Below, in pieces: positions 1-11,233 of a DNA stretch of 64,000 nucleotides. Below the pieces are notes generated by a model. That model worked only from the letters and a program-made list of their open reading frames with translations, did not search any database and was not told the DNA's origin. The position numbers and the translations under genes were made by a program. How positions within the stretch are numbered: position 1 is the stretch's first letter; every line of letters begins with the position of its first letter. Source of the DNA: Larix kaempferi (lineage: Eukaryota; Streptophyta; Pinopsida; Pinales; Pinaceae); contig BSBM01000096.1 in the NCBI GenBank assembly GCA_027924585.1, forward strand, positions 6,137,501-6,201,500, written 5' to 3'.

Positions 1-1114
1 TGATAGAAGACATTCATTGATTAGGGCTATATGATTGTACTAATGCATTATGGTGTTGTGTGAGGTTGATGTTGTCTGCTAACAAGATACAGGTACATCA
101 CAAAAGACAAATCAAGTTCCATGACCATGACAACATGGAGACAAAGACTCATCCATAATCTCTGTTCTACTTACGAGGTATGTATGACTTTGTTATATTA
201 TGCTTAACCTATGAGACATGCAGGTTCTAGCTCAGGATCTCTAAATCATTGAAGAGATTGTTTAGGTATGTTGTACATAACTAAGCAGGTATAGTAATCC
301 AGGTATGTTTCCTTATGTCAAGTTAGAATCTTACCTTGTGTTAGGATCCCTTATATAAGTATACTTGGTATTATTGGTTATGCTTACTCATAAATTTAGT
401 AATCAAGGGTTTACGCATATTATGTCTTGATGATTTAATTAACCAGAAGAGTACTATGATCAAACAAGAATATGCATGAGTAAAAGAAGACCCTGAATAC
501 TAATGATCATGACTATACATATTCAAGATTATTTAGAATTAGAATGTTTTGAGAATATACTAATGAATGTATGTTTGTGTATGAGATCATGAGGATGACA
601 TTAGTGCACACTTGAGCATGCACAGTGATACAGAATAAATAGAAGTGCAAAATACATATAGAAGATCAAGCGGGAGGCAACCACACAAACATAAAAGATA
701 AGTATTTGAGTTGTTATTTCAAATAATAAATGATATTGCTTGTATGCATATTTGTATTCCTAGAATATATCATGCTGAGTGTAAACATTCATAGAGCATT
801 AAACAATATACTACTAATATGCATACCATTGGTAAGTTGGACAAACATTCCATTGTTGCTTGTCTAAGAATGAAACCTCTTTGCTGACATGCTGAGAGCT
901 GTGCACACTCTCGATAGTATGTTCTGGTAGAGATGGAAGGCATCTAGATAGCCACTGTATGCATACATGATATGGAAAAGTGTTGTGCCAAATTATTGGT
1001 CAAGATAGTTGCATAACTATGTAAATGATATCTGTATGCATAATAGGTTATCATGTCAACATGATTTCATGATTATGAAGAATTACTAATCATGTACTTA
1101 ATTTTGATATGTAG
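1..1114 (+). other. Intron-like non-coding block (copy in E1, left-truncated)
   Basis: This non-coding block is homologous to 6408-7540, 36819-38200, 42424-43764, 47451-48784 and 50961-52248. It holds several donor-like AGGTATGT sites and acceptor-like TATGCAG sites and ends in TATGTAG followed by GAAAGATC, after which RT coding similarity resumes. Frames are full of stops. It lies where protease and integrase would be expected. Confidence 0.6.
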
Positions 1115-2400
1115 GAAAGATCATGAAGAATGATGAACACCAAACAAGTGATGGATGTTCAACAAGAAGCTTTACAAATCAAACAAAATATAGAAGGCTC
1201 GTGGCTAGAAGATTCTCTTAGAAAGAAGAAGAGAATCATGACGGGATGTTTGCTCCAAGTAGGCTAGATAAGACCATTCTCTTAATGGTGTAATTAAAGA
1301 AGAAGTGTGAATTAGGTTCTGTATGGGTACCCAAGATCGATAGTCAATTGGTGAGCTTAATGATCATCATGGGTGATGCGGATCACAACCTTTGCTACAA
1401 CGTTGAATATGGTTTCCACACACAGATGAACTAGATGCAAGAAGGAACTCACCTCAGAGTTCGAATGATGTTGATGCTTATATCAGTAGACCCATCTGAC
1501 GAGAGATGGCACAGATAGATGGCTGCAGAAATGAAAATGAAAGATCTCATATTGATGCATTACTTCCTAGATCTGGAAGTATGGCAAGGATCAGAAAGAA
1601 TCTTTTTCAACTAGGAAAAGTATGCCTAGAAATATTAAAAGGACTTGAGGTGTTGGAATGGCCACTCTTATGGATTCCAACTTGAAGCTGTTAGGGGATG
1701 ACTCATCGGAGTTAGTGGATATAACTCTATACAATCAAATTATTGGGTCATTGATGTATCTAACATATACTAGGTTAGATATATGCTTTGCTGTGAACAC
1801 CTTGAGTCAGTATCTATTGGAAACTAGATGTGTTCACCTGATAATTGCTAAGCATGTGATGAGGCACCTAAAGGATACAATAGACTTTGATCTATGCTAT
1901 CTTGGAGATCATGACTTCAGATGGCTACTCAGATGTTGATTGGGTAGAAAGTGTATCAGACAAGAAGAACACATCGAGAGGATGTTATTGTCTAGCATCA
2001 GTCATGATCTCGTGGTTTAGCAGGAAACAATCTAGTGTGGCTCTCAGCACAAGTGGAATATATGGCTGCTTGCTCTGCTAGTTGTGAAGAAGTTTGGTTT
2101 CAGGATTGTTTGACTTAGAGATAGAACCAACTGTGATCCTATGTGACATATAGAGTTGTATTAAGATGACAAAGAATCTAGTGTTCCATGATAAGTCAAA
2201 GAACATAGGGATCTAATAAGATATTATGCAGAAGGAACTAAAGTTTGAATCTGTAACAGGTTACCGAGGTACTAACCAAACCTCTACCTCAAGTGAACAA
2301 GTTACCAACATACTAACCAAACCTCTACCTCAAGAAAAGTTTGAATATCTCCAAGACAAGCTTGAAAAGACCCTCCTTGAAAGGGGGAGTGATGTGGTCA
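1115..2400 (+). pseudogene. Decayed copia reverse transcriptase and RNase H (E1)
   Basis: Fragments in changing frames match the C-terminal RT and RNase H of the other copies. RT: MKDLILMHYFLDLEVWQG near 1534-1587 and [19 protein letters not shown] at about 1744-1800. RNase H: VMISWFSRKQSSVALSTS near 2000-2055, and the terminal ILTKPLPQEKFEYLQDKLE at about 2308-2365. The N-terminal RT half is barely recognisable and the YVDD catalytic box is lost. Stops and indels are many, so no product is expected. The identification rests on the copia-specific order RT then RNase H and on the intact relatives nearby. Confidence 0.75.
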
Positions 2401-2551
2401 CTGATGATGAGATTGCCTCATCGACAGCAAGGTCGATGATGTGGATACTTGTTTACTACACTTGGATACTTAGATCATTTAGACTTAGGACTCTTATACT
2501 TAGAATATATATATATATATTTTTACTTGCTTTTACTTTGATGATAGATAT

Positions 2552-2775
2552 ATCGATGAGGATACATGTTTTGTATATGTATCGATGAGGACACATGTTT
2601 TGTTGATGTATCGATGATGATACATGTTTTGTTGATGTATTGATGAGGATACATGTTTTGTTGATGTATCGATGAGGATACATGTTTTGTAGATGTATCG
2701 ATGAGGATACATGTTTTGTTCATGTATCGATGAGGATACATGTTTTGATGATATCTGTATTGATAAGGATACAGG
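2552..2775 (+). repeat. 29-bp minisatellite, about 7 copies
   Basis: The unit contains ATGTATCGATGAGGATACAT, a perfect 7-bp inverted repeat (ATGTATC / GATACAT) around a 6-base loop, followed by GTTTTGTTG. Copies differ by one or two bases. It lies downstream of RNase H in E1. Open frames through it on the minus strand are repeat artefacts. Confidence 0.9.
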
Positions 2776-3190
2776 TAGGGATTGTATCATCCCTGGACTT
2801 TGGTTCCTTGAACTGATCCGTAGACGTATGGTATCCGAAAATGAAGTCCTTAGTGGATAGGTAGGGATTGTATCATCCCTGGAATTTGATTCCTTGAACT
2901 GATCCGTAGACGTATGGTCTCTGAAAATGAAGTCCTTAGTGGAAAAGTAGGGATTGTATCATCCCTGGACTTTGATTCCTTGAACTGATCCTTAGACGTA
3001 TGGTCTCCGAAAATGAAGTCCTTAGTGGACAGGTAGGGATTGTATCATCCCTGGAATTTGATTCCTTGAACTGATCCGTAGATGTATGGTCTCCGAGAAT
3101 GAGGTCCAAAGTGGACAGATGGGGATTGTATCATCCCCAGACCTTGGTCCCTGAATTGATCCGTAAACGTATGGTCTTCGAGAATGAAGT
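2775..3190 (+). repeat. 86-bp minisatellite, about 5 copies
   Basis: Units begin with GTAGGGATTGTATCATCCCT at 2775, 2861, 2947 and 3033, giving an exact 86-base period, with a fifth variant near 3118. Each unit contains short inverted repeats (GGGAT / ATCCC). It grades into the 66-bp array that follows, which looks like a shortened version of the same unit. Confidence 0.9.
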
Positions 3191-3235
3191 GATGGGGATT
3201 GCATCATCCCAGAACCACTAGTTCAAAATGTATGT

Positions 3236-3770
3236 GATGGGGATTGTATCATCCCCGGACTTTGGTCCCTGAATTGATCCGTAGACGTATGGTCTCCGAG
3301 AAGTGGGGATTGTATCATCCCCGGACTTTTGTCCCTGAATTGATCCGTAGACGTATGGTCTCTGAGAAGTGGGGATTGTATCATCCCCAGAATTTGGTCC
3401 TTGAATTGATCCGTAGACGTATGGTCTCCGAGAAGTGGGGATTGTATCATCCCCAGACTCTGGTCCCTGAATTGATCCGTAGACGTATGGTCTCCGAGAA
3501 GTGGGGATTGTATCATCCCCGGACTTTGGTCCCTGAATTGATCCGTAGACGTATGGTCTCCGAGAAGTGGGGATTGTATCATCCCCGAACTTTGGTCCCT
3601 GAATTGATCCGTAGGCGTATGGTCTCCGAGAAGTGGGGATTGTATCATCCCCAGAATTTGGTCCCTGAATTGATCCGTAGACGTATGGTCTCCAAGAAGT
3701 GGGGATTGTATCATCCCCGGACTTCGGTCCCTGAATTGATCCGTAGACATATGTCTCCGAGAAAGTGATT
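3236..3770 (+). repeat. 66-bp minisatellite, about 8 copies
   Basis: Units start with the hairpin GGGGATTGTATCATCCCC (6-bp arms, 6-base loop), followed by GGACTTTGGTCC and a shared GATCCGTAGACGTATGGTCT. The 66-base period equals 22 codons, so both strands stay open for about 175 codons. These frames have periodic translations and are not taken as genes. Confidence 0.92.
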
Positions 3771-3779
3771 CTTTGCTGA

Positions 3780-4035
3780 TGTGGTTACTTATATCGATAT
3801 GGATACTTGTATTGATGATGTGGTTACTTGTATCGGTATGGATACTTGTATTGATGATGTGTATACTTGTATTGTGTGGATACTTGTATTGATGATGTGT
3901 ATACTTGTATTGTGTGGATACTTGTATTGATGATGTGTATACTTGTATTGTGTGAATACTTGTATTGATGATGTATACTTGTATTGTGTGGATACTTGTA
4001 TTGATGATGTGTATACTTGTATTGGTGTGGATACT
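3780..4035 (+). repeat. 38-bp minisatellite
   Basis: The unit is built from TGATGATGTGTATACTTG and TATTGTGTGGATACTTG with a 38-base period. There are about six units, the first ones variant. It continues the 3' repeat region of E1. Confidence 0.85.
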
Positions 4036-4084
4036 AATACTGTTGATCTAGATGACGATGCTGCTGATAACGATGATGCTAATC

Positions 4085-4350
4085 ATGTAGATTGAGATGA
4101 TCCAGATGCTATAGATCGAGATGATCCAGATGTTGTAGATCATGATGATCCAGATGCTGTAGATCGAGATGATCCAGATGCTGTAGATCGAGATGATCCA
4201 GATGCTGTAGATCGAGATGATCCAGATGTTGTAGATCGTGATGAACCAGATGTTGTAGATCAAGATGATGTGATGATGCTGATGATTGTGTGATGACGAT
4301 GCTGATGATCGTGTGATGACGATGCTGATGATCGTGTGATGACGATGCTG
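4085..4350 (+). repeat. 24-bp and 23-bp minisatellites
   Basis: About seven units of a 24-base repeat containing GATGATCCAGATGCTGTAGA are followed by about three units of a 23-base repeat containing GTGATGACGATGCTGATGAT. The open minus-strand frame here is a product of the repeat. Confidence 0.88.
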
Positions 4351-4565
4351 ACGATCATGAGGATTCAGATAATGATGTTGTTGTAGCTGTTTGAGTGCTG
4401 CAGAAGATAAAGACTCAGTACTGAAGATGTTGATGTTCCAGTATTGAAGATGTTCCAGTAACTGGTTGAGTTACTGATGATGTTGAGAAAGCTTCCAATG
4501 ATTTATAGATGTATCATGTTGATGAATCCTTGCTCTTGTAGATGCTGTTATAATATCCTTCTCGT
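4351..4565 (+). other. End of E1 3' region, non-coding
   Basis: Unique sequence between the minisatellites and the polypurine tract. It is similar to 9720-9900 of E2, which confirms that the two elements are related up to the LTR. No gene is seen. Confidence 0.6.
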
Positions 4566-4575
4566 TAAGGGGGAG
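4566..4575 (+). promoter_or_regulatory. Polypurine tract of E1
   Basis: AAGGGGGAG lies directly before the LTR start TGTTGAGATATT. This is the usual position of the primer for plus-strand DNA synthesis. E2 has GAGGGGGAG at the matching place (9904-9912). Confidence 0.8.
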
Positions 4576-5176
4576 TGTTGAGATATTGTAACTTCAAAGA
4601 ATATTATATTTGTACTTTATTATTCCGGAGATGATTTATTCCTCCGTGAAGATCTTATTGTATATTCGGAGATGTTTATTCCTCCATCGGAATGTGGTAA
4701 CTTGGGTTATTAGACTTCCCTAGTGGGGGTCGGCCCTGTATGTGTTATGTGGGTCAAAGGGTTATTAGACCACCCTAGAGGGGTCGGCCCAGTCAGTTGT
4801 AATGGGGTATTTAACCCAATGGTTAAATACGAGCCTACATGTCTTGTGTAAAAGAAAAGTCGGAGTAGTATATAAATAGAGGAGGTGTGTTCCTCATTTG
4901 ACACACTCACTCACTTGAGGATAGCGCACTTGTGGAGGAGAGGTCTGCTATTGTGGAGGAGGAGATCATGTCTCAGGGTTTCATCTTTGTATATTGCTGG
5001 TCATCTATATTGAGGAAGCTTTGCTGGGTTTTCTACCCCATGAGGGTTTCCGAGGATAAATCTGTGTCTCTTGTGTTTATGTTGTGCTTGTTTTTTTTTC
5101 AGTGATCCTGTATATGCTATTGTTGTGAAATGAAATGTAATGCTGCTATTTTCTGTCTTAGCATATTAAATCTTAA
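4576..5176 (+). repeat. LTR shared by E1 (3') and E2 (5')
   Basis: It starts TGTTGAGATATTGTAAC after the polypurine tract and matches 9913-10465. The LTR contains two copies of GGGTTATTAGAC with GGTCGGCCC, a TATA box at 4871, and ends near TTAAATCTTAA. The last bases and the primer site expected just after them are deleted relative to element B. It acts as the 3' end of one element and the 5' end of the next. Confidence 0.85.
4871..4895 (+). promoter_or_regulatory. LTR TATA box with adjacent hairpin (subfamily A)
   Basis: TATAAATAGAG is followed by GAGGA GGTGTGT TCCTC, a 5-bp stem. The same position holds longer stems of different sequence in subfamilies B, C and F. Transcription would be expected to start about 25-30 bases after the TATA box, within or next to the stem. 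Confidence 0.6.
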
Positions 5177-6290
5177 TAGGGTTTTATATAGAAATAACCA
5201 GTCATCGTGGAACTTTCACTATAAATCCATTTTGGCGAAGGTTCAAGATTGAAAAAATTTACAGGTTGTATATAACATCCCCAGGTACCTTGTGTCCAAA
5301 GGAAAACCTCTAATTCATTGTACTTTGTGATTTATGATCAGTACAAGTTAGGGTTTTTGCCTCTTCCAGATCTGTGTCATAAACAGGTGACCTAGGAAAA
5401 AAGTTCACAACTTGGGCTAGGAAGCTCCAAATTAAATTTTGTAAAATGTGATAGGTAGAGAATGGACTGTAGTTTCAGAGGTAACGTTATCAGAGGCCGA
5501 AGTTGAACCAATGATGCATGGCACTCCGTAAAATTTTTCTCTCCTGTTTTATACCATAAACAGGTCACGTTGCAACACTTGGCATAACTCTCTCTCTCAG
5601 AGAATCCAATTGAGGTCAGAACTGCGGGGTTGGAAAGAGGACAGGTCGGGCTACCACAAGAAGAAGTTTCAGAGCTTGTAGATTCGTAATTTCAGATTTA
5701 CACCAAAAAAAATCAGGTGCATATTTATGTCAAAACAGATTTGGATTTTGAGCACCTTCATTCTTGAATCGTCACTGCTATGGGAAATGAGGGTTTCAAA
5801 GAAAGTTGAAATTCTTGGAATCGGAGACCACGGCTGAATGATACTCATCAAAATCTAAATTTAGAGACCAAGATCGAATTTTTTTGGTTGGGTAGAAGGC
5901 CGAGCTTGATCAAACCCTAGTTTAGGATTTTGATCGAAAAGGTAGAAAATTGGGGCTTCTGTAAAAGTTGGAATTTTTGAAGTCTGTGACCACGGCTGGA
6001 AGCTTCTCAGAAAAATTGAAGCTTAGAGATTTGGATCGAACCTTTTGGTTGGGAATAAGGGTGGGATTTATCAAATCCTAGTTCGGGGCCCTGTCCAGTG
6101 AATCCAAAAGTTTCGAAGGCAATTTTGAGGGGTCAAATTTTGCAGTTTTCAAAATTGAAGTATACCAGCTTGATCAGCTCAGCAAGCCACATCTTTCCAT
6201 CCATTCAGAAGGTTGAAATTCAAAGTTTGAATTTTTAGGGTTTCTTTGACAAACCCTAATCCAGCTCTAGATCCAGTCTCAGCAAATCAA
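5177..6290 (+). other. E2 untranslated leader with two direct repeats
   Basis: It matches the leader of element B (35523-36700). Inside it an imperfect unit of about 162 bp occurs twice (near 5805 and 5967), each with GTTGGAATTTTTGAA-like and GACCACGGCTGGAAG-like sequence. The same doubled unit is in B, C14 and C23, whereas F has one unit. The primer binding site is deleted. No gene is seen. Confidence 0.65.
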
Positions 6291-6407
6291 AGTGGATTGA
6301 GTTAATCCTAGAAGAAAATTGGACACCTACATAAGTGAAGAAGTTCCAGTTTCAGGGGGAGATGAGGCTAAGGCCTTACATAAGAAGACTACAAGAAATA
6401 TCGACAG
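6290..6407 (+). pseudogene. gag remnant of E2
   Basis: About 40 codons match the gag N-terminus of F and C23: LDTYISEEVPVSGGDEAKAL followed by HKK near 6325-6390. The start methionine region and the rest of gag are missing. The fragment joins directly to the intron-like block at a GACAG|GTATGA sequence. The same internal deletion is present in element B. Confidence 0.65.
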
Positions 6408-7540
6408 GTATGACTTAAGGACATACAGGTATGTGTTGAAATTTGTTCATGATTAAGTTTATGAGGTTAGTACAATCTTGATTAATCTTAGATATGTCTT
6501 ATCACCCTAGTAAAAGTATGAATGCATGTGAATGATAGAAGACATTCATTGATTAGGGTTATATGATTGTACTAATTTCTTTGTGGTGTTTTATGAGGAT
6601 GATGTTGTTTGCTAACAAGATACAGGTACATCAAGAAAGACAAATCAAGTTCTATGACCAAGATGACATAAAGACAAAGAATCATCCATAGTATTTGATC
6701 ACATAAAAGATCTACTTACGAGGTATGTATGAATTTGTTCTACTATGCTTAACTTATGAGCTATGCAGGTTCTAGCACAAAGTCTCTAAATCATTGAAGA
6801 GAACAAAGAAGATATTGTTTGGGTATGTTAAGACATAACCAAGCATGATAATCCAGGTATGTTTTCGTATATCAAGTTAGAATCCTACCGTGTTAGGATC
6901 TTAGTATACCTATGTATGAAATGATCATGACCATACATACTTAAGTTTATAATGTTTTGATAATATTAACATTATACTAATGAATGTATGTTTATGTATG
7001 AGATCATGAGGATGACACTAGTGCACACTTAAGCATGCATAGTGGTTTAGAATGAATAGAAGTTCAAAGACATATAGAAGCGGGAGGCAACCACACAAAC
7101 ATAAAAGATAAGTATTTGAGTTGTTATTTGAATCTCTGAAATAGTAAATGCTATTGCTCATAATAGTTGTGTGCATATTTGTATTCCTAGAATATATAAT
7201 GTTGAGTGTAAGCATTCATATAACATTGAACAATATACTACTAATATGCATATGATTGATAATTTGGACAAACATTCCATTGTTGTTTATCTAGAATGAA
7301 ACCTCTTTGCTGACATGCTGAGAGTTGTGCACGCTCTTGATAGTATGTTTTGGTAGAGATGGAAGGCATCTAGATAACCACTGTATGCATACAGGATATG
7401 GAAAAGTGTTGTGCCAAATTATTGGTCAAGATAGTTGCATAACTATGTGAATCATATCTATATGCATAATAGATTATCATGTCAACATGATTTGATGATT
7501 ATGAAGTAATACTAATCATGTAATTACTTTTGATTTGTAG
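6408..7540 (+). other. Intron-like non-coding block (E2)
   Basis: It begins GTATGACTTAAGG right after GACAG and ends TTTGTAG before GAAAGATC. Internal donor-like and acceptor-like sites alternate, for example GATACAG|GTACATC, TTACGAG|GTATGTATG and TATGCAG|GTTCTAG. Only the last 480 bases or so match element F. The function of the block is unknown. Confidence 0.6.
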
Positions 7541-9012
7541 GAAAGATCATGAAGACTGATGAATACCGAACAAGTGATGGATGAGAAGACTTACAAATCA
7601 AACATACTATAGGAGGCTCGTGGCTAGAAGATTCTCTTAGAAAGAGGAAGAGGATCATGACGAGTGGCTAGATAAGACCATTCTCTTAATGGTGTAATTG
7701 AGGAAGAAATGCAAATTGAGAAAACTCCCAGGATTCAATTAAAGAAAGCTCTGTACGGGTACCCAGGATCAATAGTCATTTGATGAGCTTAATGATCACC
7801 GTGGGCGATGTGGATTTCAACCTTTGATACAAGGTTGAAGATGGTGTATATATTCATATGAAATTCTTCTCTTAGATGAATGCAATAAGGAACTCACCAC
7901 AGAGTTCAAATGATCTTGAGGCTCATATTTGTAGACCCATCTGACAGGAGATGGAACAGATAGATATGCAGAAGATCACTCAATACAGAGTGTGAATGAT
8001 GTTCAGTCACAGAGGGATAATTGACAGTTTCTTGACAAGTTTGAGCTTTACTAGAAGCAAAGTTGATCCCAACCTTTACCTTAAGGTTATGGATGATACT
8101 ATTATTGTATGTGGATGATCTCTTTTTGACAGGGAATGAGAAATAGATCATGGAAAGCAAGAAGAAGCTAGCTACAGAATTTGAGATGAAAGATCTCATA
8201 TTGATACATTACTTCCTAGGTCTGGAAGTGTGGCAAGGATCAGAAGGAATATTTCTCAACCAGGGAAAGTATGCTGTTGAAATATTGATAAGATTTGATA
8301 TGATGGAATGTACAACCATGGCCACTCTCATGGGTTTCGACTTGAAGCTGTTAGATGATGACTCATCAAAGTTAGTGGATGTGACTTTGTGTAGACAGAT
8401 TATTGGGTCATTGATGTATCTAACGAATACCAGGCCATATATATGCTTTGCTATGAACACCTTTAGTTGGTATCTAGTGGAACCTAGGCATGTTCACCTG
8501 AAAGCTGCAAAGCATGTGATGAGGTACCTAAAGGGTACGATAGACTTTGGTCTATGTTATCGTGGATATCATGACTTCAGATTGTATGGCTACATAGATG
8601 CTGATTAGGTAGGAAATGTATCAGACAGAAAGAGCACATCGGGTGGATGTTATTGTCTGGGATCTGCCATGATCTTGTGTTTTAGTAGGAAGTAGTCTAG
8701 TGTGGCTCTCAGCATAGCTGAAGCGGAATATATAGCTGCTTGCTCTACTAGTTGTGAAGTGGTATGGCTTTGGAAGTTGTTATCATGATTGTTTGACTTA
8801 GAGATGGAATCCATTGTGATCCTGTGTGACAACTAGAGTTGTATCAAGATGATAGAGAATCCAATGTTCCATGATAAGTCAAAGCACATAGAGATCCGAT
8901 ATTTCTATATATGGGATATGGTGCAGAAAGGAGCTATCAAGCTCGAGTATGTGAGCACTAATGAACAAGTTGCTGATGTATTGACCAAACCTTTGTCTCG
9001 AGAGGATTGTAT
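7541..9012 (+). pseudogene. Decayed copia reverse transcriptase and RNase H (E2)
   Basis: The RT N-terminus is reduced to scraps. The catalytic box YVDDLFLTG survives at 8108-8134. An open stretch of 152 codons (8150-8608) carries KLATEFEMKDLILIHYFLGL, then [20 protein letters not shown] and MRYLKGTIDFGL. RNase H follows in broken frames, with the end FHDKSKHIEIRYFYIWDM and VADVLTKPLSRE at 8870-9006. This is the standard copia order RT then RNase H. At least four stops and several frameshifts separate the pieces. No protease or integrase is present upstream. Confidence 0.82.
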
Positions 9013-9019
9013 CATACGA

Positions 9020-9300
9020 GAGGATTGTATCATCCCTGGACTTCAGTCCTAAATAGATTCACAGACAGATGTCTGCGAGAGGTGGTCCTTAGAATTTTTC
9101 TAAGTTGATGAGAGGATTGTATCATCCCTGGACTTCAGTCCTAAATGGATTCGCAGACAGTTGTCTCCTAGAGGTGGTCCTTAGACTTTGTCTAAGTTGA
9201 TTAGAGGATTGTATCATCCTTGGACTTTAGTCCTAAATGGATCCGCAGACAGATGTCTCCGAGAGGTGGTCCTTAGACTTTGTCTAAGTTGACGAGTGGA
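9020..9300 (+). repeat. 92-bp minisatellite, 3 copies (E2)
   Basis: GAGGATTGTATCATCC recurs at 9020, 9112 and 9204. Each unit contains three inverted repeats: GGACTTCAGTCC, CGCAGACAGATGTCTGCG (7-bp arms) and CTTAGACTTTGTCTAAG (7-bp arms). It begins a few bases after the RNase H end. Confidence 0.9.
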
Positions 9301-9912
9301 CTGCATCGTCTGTAGACATGATATGGTGTCTTAAATAGATCATGTGTGTTGCAAGGTATGCTGCTATTGTGTTGTTGATCGAGAGGATCCAGTTGATGCT
9401 AGTGTGACGACGATGATGTTGATCATGTGATTACGATGATGCTCATTGTGTGATGATGATGATGCTTATCCTGTGATGACGATGATGCTGATCATGGGAT
9501 GACGATGATCTAGATGATGATGCTATTGATCACGATGATCTAGATGAAGATGCTGTTGATCGTGATGGTATTGATGACGATGCTGCTGATCGTGATGGTC
9601 TAGATGATGATGTTGATGATCATGATGGTCTAGATGAGGATGATGTTGGTCGCTTGATCCATACGATGAGGCTGTTGATCAGGTGATCTAGATGATGATG
9701 ATGTTGTAGCTGATCGAGTGTGCAGAAGATGAAGACTCAATACTGACGATGTTGATGTTCTAGTATTGATTATGTTCCATTAACTAAATGAGTTACTGAT
9801 GACGATGTATAAAGAAAGCTTCCAATGGTTTATAGATGTATCATGTATCATGTAGTTGATGACTCCTTGCTCGTGCAGATGTTGTTATAGTATCCTTCTT
9901 GTTGAGGGGGAG
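9300..9912 (+). repeat. GATGAT-rich 3' region of E2
   Basis: Degenerate repeats of GATGATGATGCTGATC type fill about 9400-9700. Unique sequence shared with E1 follows, then the polypurine tract GAGGGGGAG at 9904-9912. No gene is seen. Confidence 0.7.
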
Positions 9913-10465
9913 TGTTGAAATATTGTAACTTATAAGAATATTATATTTGTACTTTATTATTCTGGAGATGTTTCATTCCTTCGTGAAGACCTTATTGTAT
10001 ATCCAGAGATGTTTATTCCTCCATTGGAATGTGGTAAATTGGGTTATTAGACTTCCCTAGTGGGGTCGGCCCAGAGTTAGTTGTAATGGGGTGTTTAACC
10101 CAGTGGTTAAAGTTGGGGCCGACCTAGTTAGTGTAAAAGTCAAGTTGGAGTTGTGTATAAACAGAGGAGGTGTGTTCCTCATTTAACACACATTACATTC
10201 ACTTGTGATTAGCGCGTAAGTGAGAGAGAGATATGCTATGGAGGAGAAGGAGCTCATGGTTGTGGATTACATCTTTGTATTGGCTGATCATCTATATTGA
10301 GGAAGCTTTGTTGGGTTTTCTACCCCATGAGGGTTTCCCACGATAAATCTGTGTCTCTTGTGTTTATGCTATGCTTGTTGTTCTTTTAGTGATCCTGTCT
10401 ATGCTATTATTGTGAAATGGAATGTAATGCTGATGTTTTCTGTCTTAGCATATTGAATATTGACA
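9913..10465 (+). repeat. 3' LTR of E2
   Basis: It starts TGTTGAAATATTGTAAC after the polypurine tract and ends about ATATTGACA. It is about 553 bp, shorter than its partner because of a deletion around the GGTCGGCCC core. A TATA-like TATAAACAG and the GAGGA/TCCTC hairpin are kept near 10157-10182. Confidence 0.82.
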
Positions 10466-10641
10466 CAATATATGTAGAAAATGGGACCATGAACCTCCCA
10501 ATTACCTGAATTTGTAGAAGTACTCTCTACGCATACACATTTTGCGAATTCTACAAATCAGTCAGACATGACATGAAAAACTATTGTTCTATGCAATTAA
10601 TGAAGGATGTGTTGTAGAGTTTTCTTCTGTGGACAGGTAAG

Positions 10642-11233
10642 TGTTAAATTTTGAGCATTAATTCACAATACTCTAGGATCTTTACTGAGAGAATAACATG
10701 TATAGTATATCAATGCATATCAATCATAACAAGCATGTCAATCATCACAAGAAGCAAAAGCATGAGAGACAATAGACACAATGTTTTCATGGGGAAAACC
10801 CTAAGGTGAAAAACCCCAAAACTTCCTCAGAGATAGATAGAGCAATAGCTCAACCAAAGTACAACCAAAGTACAAGAGATAGACTCCTCTTAGCAGCTGA
10901 TCCTCCTCCTCACATGTGCGCCACTTTCCAAGTGAAGGAAGTGTGAGTTCTGAAGTGATACAAATAGAGATCTCTCGATCTCTATTTATACTTATCCTGT
11001 TTTCCCAATAACCTTATGGGGCCGACTTGTCTAGCTAGGTATAATAACTTCATATTACAATATATTGGGCCGACCCCTTACAAGGTGGTCTACTAACCCA
11101 TCGACAAGTTAACATACTTTCAACACTTGTCAATACAAATGACAACACTTCCGTATAGAGGAATAATACATCTCTATAAGAGTACAATAAATATATAGAT
11201 GAAATACATTCCGAAGTTACATATACATCAACA
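10642..11233 (-). repeat. 3' LTR of element F
   Basis: 592 bp. On the minus strand it runs from TGTTGATGTATATGTAAC at 11233 to TTAACA at 10642. It carries the family core GGTTATTAG and GGGTCGGCCC and a TATA/hairpin at 10962-10990. Confidence 0.92.

Larger units (their letters stand above)
1..5176 (+). mobile_element. Copia element E1, 5' part outside window
   Basis: This is the interior and 3' LTR of a Ty1/copia retrotransposon on the plus strand. Base 1 lies inside the intron-like block, because bases 1-1114 match 6533-7540 of the next copy. Then come decayed RT and RNase H, a long set of minisatellites, a polypurine tract and an LTR at 4576-5176. The following element E2 begins with that same LTR, so two interiors are joined head to tail through one LTR. 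No reading frame is intact. Its true 5' end and target duplication cannot be seen. Confidence 0.8.
4576..10465 (+). mobile_element. Copia element E2, decayed, LTR to LTR
   Basis: The order is LTR (4576-5176), leader, gag remnant, intron-like block, RT-RNase H remnant, minisatellites, polypurine tract and LTR (9913-10465). It is about 5.9 kb. The second LTR lacks about 60 bases that contain one of the two GGGTTATTAGAC motifs. No target duplication is seen around the copy, as expected if it arose together with E1 by recombination or tandem insertion. All frames are broken. Confidence 0.82.

Noticed and set aside
2456-2790. Minus-strand frames rich in MYPHRYI and KTCILID repeats
   Set aside because: Product of the 29-bp minisatellite.
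3223-3768. Open frames of about 175 codons on both strands
   Set aside because: They run through a 66-bp tandem repeat (22 codons), so both strands stay open automatically and the translations are periodic.
4048-4263. Minus-strand frame rich in IISIYSIW repeats
   Set aside because: Product of the 24-bp minisatellite, 8 codons per unit.
2552-4350. CRISPR-like array of regular repeats
   Set aside because: Repeats are contiguous without unique spacers, lie inside a plant retrotransposon and have no cas genes.
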